This document shows positions 9,632 through 18,063 of a DNA stretch of 64,000 nucleotides, piece by piece; position 1 is the stretch's first letter, and the number at the start of each line of letters is the position of its first letter. Made by a program: the position numbers and the translations under genes. This stretch comes from Roseicella aerolata (GTDB taxonomy: Bacteria > Pseudomonadota > Alphaproteobacteria > Acetobacterales > Acetobacteraceae), in contig NZ_JAJAQI010000030.1 in NCBI RefSeq assembly GCF_020523605.1, positions 1-64,000 on the forward strand, written 5' to 3'. The notes under the pieces are model-generated. The model saw only the letters and a list, made by a program, of their open reading frames with translations. It made no database searches and was not told the origin of the DNA.

Positions 9632-10074
9632 ACCGGCCGGACTCTTCCGGCAGCCGAAGGCTGGGGGAAGGACGGTGTCGTGCTGAACCGGGCGCGACCG
9701 AGGCGGCACGGCGCTTGCGCCACGGCCTTGCCCTGTCCGCCTCCTTGTCGGGACTGTCGGAGAGTTGGCGAATCCCAGGGAGAACGAGCAAGGCCGCCAG
9801 AGACTTTCCAGATCGGGTCGCGCGTCCTCGGCCCGTGTCACCCTGGAATCTCCTTTGGCTCCATGATGGGCCATGCCGCCGGTCGGCCTGAACGGGCCGC
9901 TTGCCACGACCTCTTCAAAAGCGCCCCGCCCAGATCACCACGCGCAGGTTGAGACCTTCCCTCAAGGCCCAAGCTGACCGCGGCCGAGCACAATCGGGAA
10001 CGCCATCCATCCGTCCAACGCAACCCCATGCGCTGCCACCACGTTCGTGACGAACCATTGGACGGAGGATGACG
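9632..10074. other. Gene-less interval after the hydrolase
   Basis: No convincing gene is seen in 443 bases. A weak hairpin, CAGCC-GAA-GGCTG at 9651-9663, may end the hydrolase transcript. Reading frames here on both strands lack recognisable domains. The last bases carry the ribosome site GGAGGA at 10064-10069 for the next small ORF. Confidence 0.5.
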
Positions 10075-10155
10075 ATGCTGAAAGGTGGACTGCTTTGGCT
10101 GATCGGGATCCCGATCCCCATCATCCTGGTTCTCCTGCTGCTTGGCGTGCTCTGA
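10075..10155 (+). CDS. 26-residue single-span membrane peptide
   Basis: This short ORF encodes MLKGGLLWLIG followed by an Ile/Leu/Val-rich stretch, so the whole product could be one membrane helix. A near-perfect GGAGGA lies 5 bases before the ATG, which is the main reason to believe it is translated. It resembles the very small hydrophobic proteins found singly in many bacteria, often linked to stress, but no family can be named with confidence. The next ORF begins 15 bases downstream, suggesting co-transcription. It is too short for usual gene finders. Confidence 0.5.
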   Translation: MLKGGLLWLIGIPIPIILVLLLLGVL

Positions 10156-10170
10156 GGAGCCGCGCACAGC

Positions 10171-10455
10171 ATGCCGGAGAAGCATCCGAACACCCATCGC
10201 TGGGGCGGTCCGGGCGCAAGCCATGAGGACGCGACCAAGCCGATGCCCGATCCGACGCAACCACATCCCGATGGCGCGGTGAGCACCAATCCGAGGGTCA
10301 GCCAACGCTCCGGGGGTGGCGGGGAGCGCGATGAGAAGCACAGCCATGTCGACCCGATGAGAAGTTCGAAGTCGCACGCAACCGACGGCCCGAGTCCGAC
10401 CAGCAGCCGGGAGTGGCGGCCGAACCGGCCCCGGCATTCCAGGGACGCCGGCTAG
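10171..10455 (+). CDS. Hypothetical hydrophilic, probably disordered protein (94 aa)
   Basis: The frame encodes a His/Pro/Ser/Arg-rich polypeptide with no hydrophobic core, no signal peptide and no recognisable domain. A GAGGAG-like site lies about 10 bases before the ATG, and the frame starts 15 bases after the 26-residue membrane peptide, so the two could form a unit. In GC-rich DNA, long open frames arise by chance, so this is only moderately likely to be real. The 244 bases after it, up to the monooxygenase, show no gene. Confidence 0.35.
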   Translation: MPEKHPNTHRWGGPGASHEDATKPMPDPTQPHPDGAVSTNPRVSQRSGGGGERDEKHSHVDPMRSSKSHATDGPSPTSSREWRPNRPRHSRDAG

Positions 10456-10699
10456 ACCGCGGGGGCATCCCGGCCGGGCCGGGTTGCCCCTTTGGGCCGG
10501 GAAGGCGGAAGCCTCGGCTGCCGCCATGCCGGAAGGCCCCATGCCGTCGCGCCACCCCGGCCGGCCCGGCTGCATGGCCGCTGCACGGGAGGCGACAGCC
10601 CTTGGAGCGGCTCAGACGCCAGCGCTCCCTGATTTGCCGCCCCGGCCGGACTCCCCCTAACCTGTCCGCCGTCCGAGGAAGCAAGACAGAGGAACCCCC

Positions 10700-12466
10700 A
10701 TGGCCATGGGTGCGGATATGCGTGCCGACCAGGTCGTCGAAGCCTGGCTCACCCGCTTCAACGCGGCGTTGGAAGCGCGGGATCCGGCGCAGATCGGCGC
10801 ATTGTTCCGGCCGGATGGCCATTGGCGCGACATACTGGGCCTGACCTGGCGGATCGCGACCGTCAGTGGGCGGGACGCGGCCGCCGCCGCCCTGCTGCCG
10901 GCGGCGGGCGACCGCGCCGCGCGGGGCTTCGCCATCGACCAGGATCGCTTTCCCCCGCGCTTCGTTGAGCGTGCGGGCGAGGAGACGGTCGAGGCGATCC
11001 TGCGCTTCGAGACCGCGATCGGCCCGGGCGCCGGCATTCTGCGGCTCAAGCGCGCCGATGCGGCGGCGGACCCGCCGTGGGCCTGGACCCTGATGACCTC
11101 GCTCCACCATATTGCCGGCCATGACGAGGAGACGGTGCGCCTCTCCCGCGAGGAACCTGCTTTCGAGCGGGACTGGCACGGCCCCAACTGGCTGGACAAG
11201 CGGCAGGACTCGCTGCGCTACGAAGGCCGCGACCCGGCGGTGCTGATCGTCGGCGGCGGCCATGCGGGCCTCACCGCTGCGGCCTCGCTCAGGGCGATCG
11301 GGGTGGAGGCGCTGGTCGTGGACCGCTACGAGCGCATCGGTGACAATTGGCGCAAGCGCTATCACGGGCTGAAGCTGCACAACCAGGTCTACAGCAACCA
11401 CCTGCCCTACCTGCCCTTCCCGAAGACCTGGCCGAACTACATCCCGAAGGACAAGATTGCCAACTGGCTCGAATTCTATGCCGAGGCCATGGAGATCGAT
11501 GTCTGGACCCTGACCGGCTTCGAGGGTGCGGAGTACGACGCCGCCGCAGGGTGCTGGACCGCGCGGCTGAAGCGTGCAGACGGCAGTGAACGCGTCATGC
11601 GCCCGCGCCACATCGTCATGGCGACCAGTGTCAGCGGCACGCCGAACCTGCCGGAGATCCCGACGCTGGACCGCTTCGGCGGCCAGGTGGTGCATTCCAG
11701 CCGCTTCGGGAATGGCGCCGAGTGGCGCGGCAAGCCGGTCTTCGTCTTCGGCACCGGGACCAGCGCGCACGACATCGCGCAGGACCTGCACGGCAACGGC
11801 GCCCTGGTGACCATGGTGCAGCGCAGCCCGACCCTGGTGGTGAATGTCGAGCCGAGCGCGCAGCTCTATGACGGCATCTATTACGGACCAGGCCCGACGC
11901 TGGAGGACCGCGACCTCATCAACACCTCCTTCCCGCGCGACGTCATGAAGCAGGCGCACAAGCTGCTGACGGCGAAGACGCGGGAGCTGGATGCAGAGCT
12001 GCTGGAAGGCTTGGAGCGCGCCGGCTTCCGGCTGGAATTCGGCGAGGACGGCACCGGCTGGCCACTGAAGTACCGCACCCGCGGCGGCGGCTACTACTTC
12101 AATGTCGGCGCCTCCGACCTGATCGTGAAGCGCGAGATTGGGCTGATTCAGTACCACGACATCGAGTCCTTCGATGCCGCGGGCGTGCAGATGAAGGACG
12201 GCCGGACGCTGCCCGGCGAGCTGGTCGTGCTGGCGACCGGCTACAAGGGCCCGGACCACCTGGTGGGCCAGCTCTTCGGCCCGGACGTCGCACAGCGCGT
12301 CGGCCGCGTCTGGGGATTCGATGAGGAGACTCAGGAACTGCGCAACATGTGGGTGCGCACGCCGCAGCCCGGCCTGTGGTTCACCGGCGGCTCCTTCTCG
12401 CAATGCCGGATGTACTCGAAATACCTGGCGATGCAGATCCAGGCGACGGAACTGGGGCTGGCCTGA
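10700..12466 (+). CDS. Flavin-containing monooxygenase with N-terminal NTF2/SnoaL-like domain
   Basis: The 588-residue product has two parts. Residues 1 to ~140 look like an NTF2/SnoaL-like fold (FNAALEARDPAQI, FRPDGHWRD). The rest is a flavoprotein monooxygenase: FAD-binding GGGHAG at 184-189, an NADPH-binding Rossmann motif GTGTSAHD near 350-357, and GDNWRKRY after the first domain. It lacks the strict Baeyer-Villiger fingerprint FxGxxxHxxxWP; the region around HSSRF is only loosely similar, so N- or S-oxygenation or YUC-type chemistry is as likely as ketone oxidation. The enzyme should be cytosolic. It is convergent with emrA, and a perfect palindrome lies between the stops. Substrate unknown. 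Confidence 0.85.
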   Translation: MAMGADMRADQVVEAWLTRFNAALEARDPAQIGALFRPDGHWRDILGLTWRIATVSGRDAAAAALLPAAGDRAARGFAIDQDRFPPRFVERAGEETVEAILRFETAIGPGAGILRLKRADAAADPPWAWTLMTSLHHIAGHDEETVRLSREEPAFERDWHGPNWLDKRQDSLRYEGRDPAVLIVGGGHAGLTAAASLRAIGVEALVVDRYERIGDNWRKRYHGLKLHNQVYSNHLPYLPFPKTWPNYIPKDKIANWLEFYAEAMEIDVWTLTGFEGAEYDAAAGCWTARLKRADGSERVMRPRHIVMATSVSGTPNLPEIPTLDRFGGQVVHSSRFGNGAEWRGKPVFVFGTGTSAHDIAQDLHGNGALVTMVQRSPTLVVNVEPSAQLYDGIYYGPGPTLEDRDLINTSFPRDVMKQAHKLLTAKTRELDAELLEGLERAGFRLEFGEDGTGWPLKYRTRGGGYYFNVGASDLIVKREIGLIQYHDIESFDAAGVQMKDGRTLPGELVVLATGYKGPDHLVGQLFGPDVAQRVGRVWGFDEETQELRNMWVRTPQPGLWFTGGSFSQCRMYSKYLAMQIQATELGLA

Positions 12467-12471
12467 CCGGC

Positions 12472-12495
12472 GAGGCCGGGGCGCGCCCCGGCCTC
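12472..12495. terminator. 24-bp perfect palindrome between convergent stops
   Basis: The 12 bases at 12472-12483 are fully complementary to 12484-12495. The palindrome begins 5 bases after the monooxygenase stop and overlaps the emrA stop codon. It is GC-only at its core with no long T-run, so it is best read as a compact bidirectional terminator or transcript-end hairpin. Confidence 0.5.
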
Positions 12496-13609
12496 AGCGA
12501 TCGGCCAGGGTCGTCGGTGCCGGATCCGCCGCGCTGGCGCTGCCGCGGAACCAGTTGCCGACCGCGATGGCGACATCCTCGAAGCGCCGCTGCCGCCCGG
12601 TGTCGATGGCCACCGACGCGGTGATGCCCGCGCGCAGCGGCGGCTCCTCCGGCCGCGGCAGCAGGCGGATGCGCACGGGCAGGCGCTGCACCACCTTCAC
12701 CCAATTCCCCGAGGCGTTCTGCGGCGGCAGGATCGCGAATTCGGCGCCGGTGGCGGGGCTGATGCTCTCCACCTCCCCCACCCAGGTCACGTCCGGGTAG
12801 ATGTCCAGCACCACCTGCACCCGCTGCCCCACCGTCACATGGGTCAGGGTGGTCTCCTTCAGGTTGGCTTCCACCCAGGGCCGGCGTTCCGAGACCAGGG
12901 CGAAGACCGGCGTCGCCGCCCGCACCTGCTCCCCGCGCTGCAGCCGCATGTTGACGATGGTGCCGCCGACCGGCGCGGCGATGGTGGTGCGTGCCAGGTC
13001 GAGCGCCGCGCGGTCCCGGTCGGCCATGCGTTCCCGCACCGTAGGGTGGTCATCCACCGGCAGGTCGGGGTCGCCCTGCAGTGCCGTCAGCAGCCGGAGC
13101 AGGCGCTGCCGCACCACATTGATCCGCTCGCGCGCGACCTGCGCCTCGTTCTGCGCCTCCTCCAGCCGCGTGGCGGGCGCCACGCCGCGCGCCGCGAGCT
13201 CCTGCTGGCGGCGCGCCTGGCGCGTCAGGAACTCGGCCCGGCTCTCCAGCTCGCCCAGTTCGCTCTCGGTCTCGCGGTAGGTGGCGCGGGCGGTCTCCAC
13301 CACGGTCCGCGCCGCGTCCAGCTCCGCCTCGGCCTTCGCCAGCGCCAGGCGGAAGGGCTCGGGGTCGATCCGCAGCAGCAGGTCACCGGCCTGGACGCGG
13401 CTGTGGTCACGCACCGCGACCTCCAGCACCCGGCCGGCCACTTCCGGCGCGATCTGGACGATATCGGCCTTCACATAGGCATTCTCGGTGGTGATGTAGC
13501 GCCCGCCGCGCTGCCAGATCACCGCCGCCCCGGCCAGGGCGAGCGCCGGCACGCCCAGCAGCAGGACCAGCCGCAGCAGCCGCCTGCCGGCCGGGGCCTT
13601 TCCGTTCAT
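12494..13609 (-). CDS. emrA: HlyD/EmrA-family membrane-fusion protein
   Basis: The 371-residue product has one N-terminal membrane segment (residues ~10-30). It then shows the YITTENAYVKADI and VAGRVLEV elements typical of EmrA-type periplasmic adaptors, a coiled-coil hairpin (~100-200), and a second lipoyl half and beta-barrel domain (VGGTIVNM, GQRVQVVLD). It should link an inner-membrane DHA2 transporter to an outer-membrane channel for drug or toxic-compound efflux. Its ATG overlaps the marR stop by four bases (ATGA), so regulator and adaptor are co-translated. The matching DHA2 pump is divergently encoded at 14227. No outer-membrane channel gene lies nearby. Confidence 0.9.
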   Translation of the reverse strand: MNGKAPAGRRLLRLVLLLGVPALALAGAAVIWQRGGRYITTENAYVKADIVQIAPEVAGRVLEVAVRDHSRVQAGDLLLRIDPEPFRLALAKAEAELDAARTVVETARATYRETESELGELESRAEFLTRQARRQQELAARGVAPATRLEEAQNEAQVARERINVVRQRLLRLLTALQGDPDLPVDDHPTVRERMADRDRAALDLARTTIAAPVGGTIVNMRLQRGEQVRAATPVFALVSERRPWVEANLKETTLTHVTVGQRVQVVLDIYPDVTWVGEVESISPATGAEFAILPPQNASGNWVKVVQRLPVRIRLLPRPEEPPLRAGITASVAIDTGRQRRFEDVAIAVGNWFRGSASAADPAPTTLADR

Positions 13610-14091
13610 GGCGCCGCGGCGGGGAGCCGGGCCGGCTCCACCTCCGCCCTCCTCGCCCCCATGCCCAGAAGCTGGACCTTCACCCGCTCCATCATGTCGG
13701 TCAGGGACTCGCGCTCGCCATCATCAAGGGTGGCCATGGCATCGTCCAGCAACTGCTCGGCGATCCGGCCCATCTCCGCCTGCACCCGCTCCGCCTCGGT
13801 GGTCAGATAGAGCCGGTTGATCCGACGGTCGGCCGGGTCCGGCCGGCGGACCAGCCAATTTCGCCGTTCCATCCGATCGATCATCCGGCCGGCCGTCGCC
13901 CGCTCCACCTCCAGCATCTCGGCCAGTTCGGACTGGCTGATCCCGGGATGCCGGTGCAGCCGGCTGAGGACCAGCCATTGCGAGCGGGTGAGGCCGATCC
14001 GCCGCACCCTGCGGTCGAAGGAGGAGCGCATCAGCCGCGCCACATCGGCGATCAGGAAGCCGATATGGCGCCGGTCATCCGGCGGGGGCAT
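13606..14091 (-). CDS. MarR-family transcriptional regulator
   Basis: The 161-residue protein has a MarR winged-helix core: LTRSQWLVLSRL, then ISQSELAEML (recognition-helix region), then the wing with the conserved DPADRR motif. Such proteins repress efflux genes and are released by phenolic or amphipathic ligands. It is first in the transcript, overlaps emrA, and diverges from the emrB-like pump with a 135-bp gap, so it probably controls both directions (inference from layout). The C-terminus (GARRAEVEP onward) is Ala/Pro-rich and probably flexible. Confidence 0.9.
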   Translation of the reverse strand: MPPPDDRRHIGFLIADVARLMRSSFDRRVRRIGLTRSQWLVLSRLHRHPGISQSELAEMLEVERATAGRMIDRMERRNWLVRRPDPADRRINRLYLTTEAERVQAEMGRIAEQLLDDAMATLDDGERESLTDMMERVKVQLLGMGARRAEVEPARLPAAAP

Positions 14092-14226
14092 GGGGGACCT
14101 CCGGGGCGCGGGCCGGACCTGGACAATGCATGGCGGGGCTCGCCTTGTTTGTTGCCTAACTCATCATCGCCCAGCAGACTTTCGTCAAGCTTACGAGGTG
14201 CCCCATGGCCGCCCGAGCCGCGCACA
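14092..14226. promoter_or_regulatory. Divergent marR-emrA / emrB promoter region
   Basis: These 135 bases separate two divergent units and contain the least GC-rich stretch of the neighbourhood (about 14145-14200). GTTGCCTAAC at 14151-14160 is a short dyad (GTT/AAC) that could be part of a MarR site. A GAGGTG ribosome site at 14195-14200 fits a 9-codon ORF (ATG 14205, stop 14232-14234) that overlaps the transporter ATG at 14227. Operator and leader assignments are inference. Confidence 0.35.
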
Positions 14227-15744
14227 ATGTCTGACTCGCCCGGGAGCCAGGAGCTTTCGCTCCTCCGCCGGATCATGATCCTGGCCTCGGTCGTGCTTGG
14301 CTCGACCCTCTACGCCACCACCCTCCTCGTCGCCTCCACCCTGCTGCCGCAGATGCAGGGCAGCATGGCGGCGACGCCGGACGAGATCGCCTGGACCACA
14401 ACCTTCAACATCCTGGCCACCGCCATTGTGACGCCGACGAGCGGCTTCCTGGCGGCCCGCTTCGGCCGTCGCCGGGTCATGCTGTTCAGCGTCATCGGCT
14501 CGACCGCGGCGACCTGGCTCTGCGGCCAGGCGGAGAGCCTGGAGGCGCTGGTGCTCTGGCGCATCCTGCAGGGCGGCATCGGGGCGCCGGTGGTGCCGCT
14601 GGCGAATGCCATCGTGCTGGACAGCTTTCCGCGCCGGCAGGCCGGGCTGGTCAGCTCGATCTTCGGGATGACCGTCGTGCTCGGCCCGGTGATCGGCCCG
14701 GTCTTCGGCGGCATGCTGGCCGAGACCTACAATTGGCGCTGGGCCTTCTACATGATCGTCCCCGCCGGGGCGGTCGCCGCCTTCTGCCTGCACCTGACCC
14801 TGCCGCCCGACCGGCCCGGCACGCGCCTGCCGCTCGACTGGACCGGCTTCCTGGCGCTGTCCGTCTGCATCGCCTGCGTGCAGCTCGTCTTCTCCCGCGG
14901 GCAGCGGCTGGACTGGTTCGAGAGCCCGGAGATCATCATCGAGACCGGCATCGCCGCCCTCGCCTTCTATGTCTTCCTCGCGCACTCCCTGACGACGGAG
15001 CGGCCCTTCCTGAACCTGAGGCTGCTGCTCGACCGCAACTACGCCCTGGGCCTAATCCTGGTCTTCATCCACGGCATGGTGAATTTCACCCCGATCGTGC
15101 TGCTACCGACCCTGTTGCAGGGCTATGCCGGCTATCCCGACAGCATCATCGGCCAGATCGTCGGCTATCGCGGCATCGGCGGCGTGATCGGCTTCGGCAG
15201 CACGCTGCTGATCGGCCGCCTCGACCCGCGCATCGGCATGAGCATCGGCTTCGGCCTGCTGGTTCTTTCCGGCCTCTGGCTGATGCGCCTCGACCTCAAT
15301 GTCGATGTGGACACGCTGCTGCTGAATGCGGTGCTCCAGGGGGTCGCGGTCGGCGTCATCTGGGTGCCGCTGACGGTGCTCACCTTCCGCACGCTGGATG
15401 CCCGCCACACCGCGGAGGCGATGGCGCTGTTCCACCTGCTGCGCAATATCGGGTCGAGCCTGTTCATCTCGCTCAGCGTGACCACGATCGTGCGGTCCAC
15501 GACGATGAACTACAGCCGCATGACGGAGCTGATCTCGCCCTACAACCGGGCGCTCTCGGTCCCGGAACTGATGGGCGGCTGGAGCACGGAGACCTTGCAG
15601 GGCCTCGCGCGGCTGTCGAAGGAGATCGACCGGCAGGCCGCCATGATCGGCTATGTCAATGCCTTCGGCCTCTACATGGCGGCCTCGGCGGCGGCGATCC
15701 TCTTCGTCCTCCTGGCGCGCGGGCCGCGGCGGGCTGCCGCCTGA
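14227..15744 (+). CDS. emrB: DHA2-family MFS efflux transporter (EmrB-like)
   Basis: The 505-residue protein has about 14 hydrophobic segments, as expected for the DHA2 drug:proton antiporter family. It shows the family loop motif GFLAARFGRRRVMLF and the motif C-like stretch around VLGPVIGPVFGG. It should expel toxic compounds using the proton gradient with EmrA as adaptor. The open frame extends upstream to 13948, but the ATG at 14227 (MSDSPGS) is preferred: the upstream part lies antisense to marR and has no transporter-like sequence. The start overlaps a tiny ORF (14205-14234), which suggests translational coupling. Confidence 0.88.
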   Translation: MSDSPGSQELSLLRRIMILASVVLGSTLYATTLLVASTLLPQMQGSMAATPDEIAWTTTFNILATAIVTPTSGFLAARFGRRRVMLFSVIGSTAATWLCGQAESLEALVLWRILQGGIGAPVVPLANAIVLDSFPRRQAGLVSSIFGMTVVLGPVIGPVFGGMLAETYNWRWAFYMIVPAGAVAAFCLHLTLPPDRPGTRLPLDWTGFLALSVCIACVQLVFSRGQRLDWFESPEIIIETGIAALAFYVFLAHSLTTERPFLNLRLLLDRNYALGLILVFIHGMVNFTPIVLLPTLLQGYAGYPDSIIGQIVGYRGIGGVIGFGSTLLIGRLDPRIGMSIGFGLLVLSGLWLMRLDLNVDVDTLLLNAVLQGVAVGVIWVPLTVLTFRTLDARHTAEAMALFHLLRNIGSSLFISLSVTTIVRSTTMNYSRMTELISPYNRALSVPELMGGWSTETLQGLARLSKEIDRQAAMIGYVNAFGLYMAASAAAILFVLLARGPRRAAA

Positions 15745-15755
15745 CCCCTCAGGCG
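15738..15755. terminator. Hairpin spanning two convergent stop codons
   Basis: CGCCTGA (15738-15744) pairs with TCAGGCG (15749-15755) around CCCC. Each stem arm contains one of the two convergent stop codons, so the 4-base intergenic gap is the loop. There is no T-run. Confidence 0.4.
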
Positions 15756-16819
15756 ATCAGGCCCTGCGCCTCGGCAGCCTCCTCCCGGCAGCGCTCCGGC
15801 CCGCCCAGCAATTGCCGGTTGGCGGCGATGCGCTTGAACCAGAAGGGCAGGCCCAGAAGCTCGGTGAAGCCCATGCCGCCATGCACCTCCGTGGCATGGC
15901 GCGCCACCTCGCGCCCGACCTCGTCCAGATGCGCCTTCACCTGGCAGGCGAGCATCCGTGCTTCCGGGTCCGGTGCGTCCTGCGCCTGGGCGGCGTACCA
16001 GAGGAAGGCGCGGCAGGGCTCCAGCCAGGCGGCCATATCGGCGCAGGCATGCTTCACGCCCTGGAAGCTGGCGATGGTCCGGCCGAATTGCCGCCGCTGC
16101 CCGGCATAGGCAACGGCCTGGTCGAGCATGGATCGCGCGGCGCCGAGCGTCTCGGCCGCCAGCATCACGCGGCCGGCATCCAGCACGCGGCGGGCATCGC
16201 CGGCGGTCAGCCATTCGGCCGGTGCCCCGGCGAGGTCGAGATCCGCGAGCGGCCGCAGCCGGTCGAGGCTGCGCCTGGGCCGGATCCTGACCTCGGGCGC
16301 GTCGGCCGCGACCAGGGCAAACCCGCCCTCCCGCAGGGCGAGCAGCCAATGCGTCGCGCAGGCCGGCTCGATCAGGCCGGTGATGCTGCCGGAGATCCGC
16401 TCGCCCTCCCGCCGCAGGGTGCAGGTGCCAGTGGTACCGGTGAGCGCGCCGAGCCCGACCGCCACGCGCACGCGGCCGGCCGCAATGGCCGGCAGGTGCG
16501 CCTCCTGCTGCGCGGGATCGCCGAGCAGGCACAGCGCCAGCGGCGCCAGCACCGCACTGCCGAGAAAGGGGGTGGGCGCCGCTGCCTCGCCGAGCGCCTC
16601 CGCCGCCAGCGCCGCGTCCAGCAGGCCGAGGCCGGCGCCGCCATGCTCCTCTGGCACCAGCAGCCCGGGCAGGCCGAGTTCCGTCAGCCCGTTCCAGAAC
16701 CCGGCAAGGCTGCTGGACTCCGCCGCCGCGCGGCGCGCCTCCATCGTCACACGCGCCGCGAGGAAGCCGCGGAGCGCATCGCCGAAGAGCCGCTGCTCCT
16801 CGCTCAGCCCGAAATGCAT
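15749..16819 (-). CDS. Acyl-CoA dehydrogenase, short subunit type
   Basis: The 356-residue protein begins MHFGLSEEQRLFGDAL, as acyl-CoA dehydrogenases do. It has the FAD-contacting stretch GQRRQFGRTIASFQGVKH and the C-terminal HATEVHGGMGFT element. The usual catalytic Glu cannot be fixed by eye, and the middle domain is Gly/Ala-rich, so this may be the less active partner of a heteromeric enzyme. It starts 1 base after the stop of another acyl-CoA dehydrogenase gene; such pairs form alpha2-beta2 dehydrogenases in steroid-like side-chain breakdown. The ATG at 16819 was chosen because the extra 16 upstream residues overlap that neighbour and do not look like the family. Substrate unknown. Confidence 0.85.
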   Translation of the reverse strand: MHFGLSEEQRLFGDALRGFLAARVTMEARRAAAESSSLAGFWNGLTELGLPGLLVPEEHGGAGLGLLDAALAAEALGEAAAPTPFLGSAVLAPLALCLLGDPAQQEAHLPAIAAGRVRVAVGLGALTGTTGTCTLRREGERISGSITGLIEPACATHWLLALREGGFALVAADAPEVRIRPRRSLDRLRPLADLDLAGAPAEWLTAGDARRVLDAGRVMLAAETLGAARSMLDQAVAYAGQRRQFGRTIASFQGVKHACADMAAWLEPCRAFLWYAAQAQDAPDPEARMLACQVKAHLDEVGREVARHATEVHGGMGFTELLGLPFWFKRIAANRQLLGGPERCREEAAEAQGLIA

Positions 16820-16820
16820 G

Positions 16821-18059
16821 TCAGGCGCTCCCGTTGATCTTCGGCTCGCGCGGCATGCCAAGGCCACGCTCCGCGATGATGTTCTTCTGGATGTTCGAAC
16901 TGCCGCCGCCGATGATCAGGCCGAGATCGTACATCCAATCGGCGTACCAGGCCGTCGCGGCATCATCCTCCGCCACCTCGTCATGCGGCTCATAGGGCAG
17001 GCCGGCATCGCCGAGCGCATCCACGGCCAGGGCCGCCAGCCGCCAGGCGAGGGTCGAGCCGTAATACTTCACTACCAGCAGGCCGAGCCCGCTGTCCCGT
17101 CCCTGGGCCTGCCCCTGGGCCTGCCCCTGGGCCGCCTCGCTCAGCAGGCGCATCTGGTGGTACTTGGCCGCCAGCACCTCCCCCTGCAGCCGCATCAGCC
17201 GGTCCCGCCAGACGGGTTTCTGCAGGAGCGGCTCGCCCTCCACCACCGTCTCGGCCAGCAGGCTGCGCAGCCGGTGCAGCCGATGCACGAGCTTGGCGGA
17301 ATCGCCCAGCAGCATGCGCTCATGCTTCAGGGTGACATTGGCCACCTTCCAGCCCTCGCCGCGGCCCAGCACGATCTGATCGACCGGCACGCGGACCTCG
17401 GTGAAGAAGACCTCGTTGAAGGTGGCATGGCCGGTCATGGTCGGCAGCGGCCGCACCTCGATGCCCGGCGCCGTCATCGGCACCAGCAGGTAGGAGATGC
17501 CGAGATGCTTCGGCCGGTCCGGCTCCGTCCGGCAGAGCAGGAAGATCATGTCCGCGAAATGCGCGGAACTGGTCCAGATCTTCTGGCCGTTGATGACGAA
17601 ATGCCCGTCCTCGACGCGGGCATGGGTACGCAGGGAGGCGAGGTCGCTGCCCGCCTCCGGCTCGGAATAGCCCTGGGCCCAGATCACCTCGCCACGGATG
17701 GTGGGGCCGATCCAGCGCCGGCGCTGCTCCTCCGTCCCGACCTCCAGCAGGGTCGGCACCAGCATGCGGATGCCCTGGCCCTGGATGCCCAGGCTGAGGC
17801 CGGCCTTGTTGAACTCTTCCGTGATGATGGCGGCGTCGAGCACGTCCGGCTCGGCCCCGTAGCCGCCATACTGGCGGGGCACGGCCCGGGCGGCGAAGCC
17901 GTGCTCGATCAGCAGCGCCTGCCAGTCCAGCACCTTCCGGTCGGGCCGCTTGCGGCCGCCGCCCCCGCCCACCGGCGGCGAGAGATGGCCGTACCGGGCG
18001 ATGAATTCACGCAGCGCCGCCTGCAGGGCGCGGTGCCGTTCGGAGAGCGTCAGGTCCAT
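16821..18059 (-). CDS. Acyl-CoA dehydrogenase, large subunit type
   Basis: The 412-residue protein (start MDLTLSERHR, ATG 18059) carries classic family signatures: QGYSEPEAGSDLASLRT (FAD/substrate domain), NGQKIWTSSAH, and a C-terminal SSNIQKNIIAERGLGMPR of the FadE type. It would introduce a 2,3 double bond into an acyl-CoA and pass electrons to ETF. Near residues 310-320 it carries an in-frame Gln-Gly/Gln-Ala tandem repeat encoded by a 12-bp DNA repeat (17102-17135), an unusual insertion. It is 4 bp from the nitronate monooxygenase gene upstream and 1 bp from the smaller dehydrogenase downstream, so all should share a transcript. Confidence 0.9.
   Translation of the reverse strand: MDLTLSERHRALQAALREFIARYGHLSPPVGGGGGRKRPDRKVLDWQALLIEHGFAARAVPRQYGGYGAEPDVLDAAIITEEFNKAGLSLGIQGQGIRMLVPTLLEVGTEEQRRRWIGPTIRGEVIWAQGYSEPEAGSDLASLRTHARVEDGHFVINGQKIWTSSAHFADMIFLLCRTEPDRPKHLGISYLLVPMTAPGIEVRPLPTMTGHATFNEVFFTEVRVPVDQIVLGRGEGWKVANVTLKHERMLLGDSAKLVHRLHRLRSLLAETVVEGEPLLQKPVWRDRLMRLQGEVLAAKYHQMRLLSEAAQGQAQGQAQGRDSGLGLLVVKYYGSTLAWRLAALAVDALGDAGLPYEPHDEVAEDDAATAWYADWMYDLGLIIGGGSSNIQKNIIAERGLGMPREPKINGSA
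17102..17135. repeat. 12-bp tandem repeat inside the acyl-CoA dehydrogenase
   Basis: The unit CCTGGGCCTGCC recurs almost three times in tandem. It is in frame (multiples of 3) and encodes repeated Gly-Gln-Ala-Gln residues. Such units can gain or lose copies by slippage without breaking the frame. Confidence 0.7.
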
Positions 18060-18063
18060 GCTC

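Noticed and set aside
8492-9907. Long minus-strand frame (471 aa) over the hydrolase
   Set aside because: It is antisense to a clear alpha/beta hydrolase and has shadow-like composition.
10298-12403. 701-aa minus-strand frame
   Set aside because: It is a codon-bias shadow of the flavin monooxygenase; no domain.
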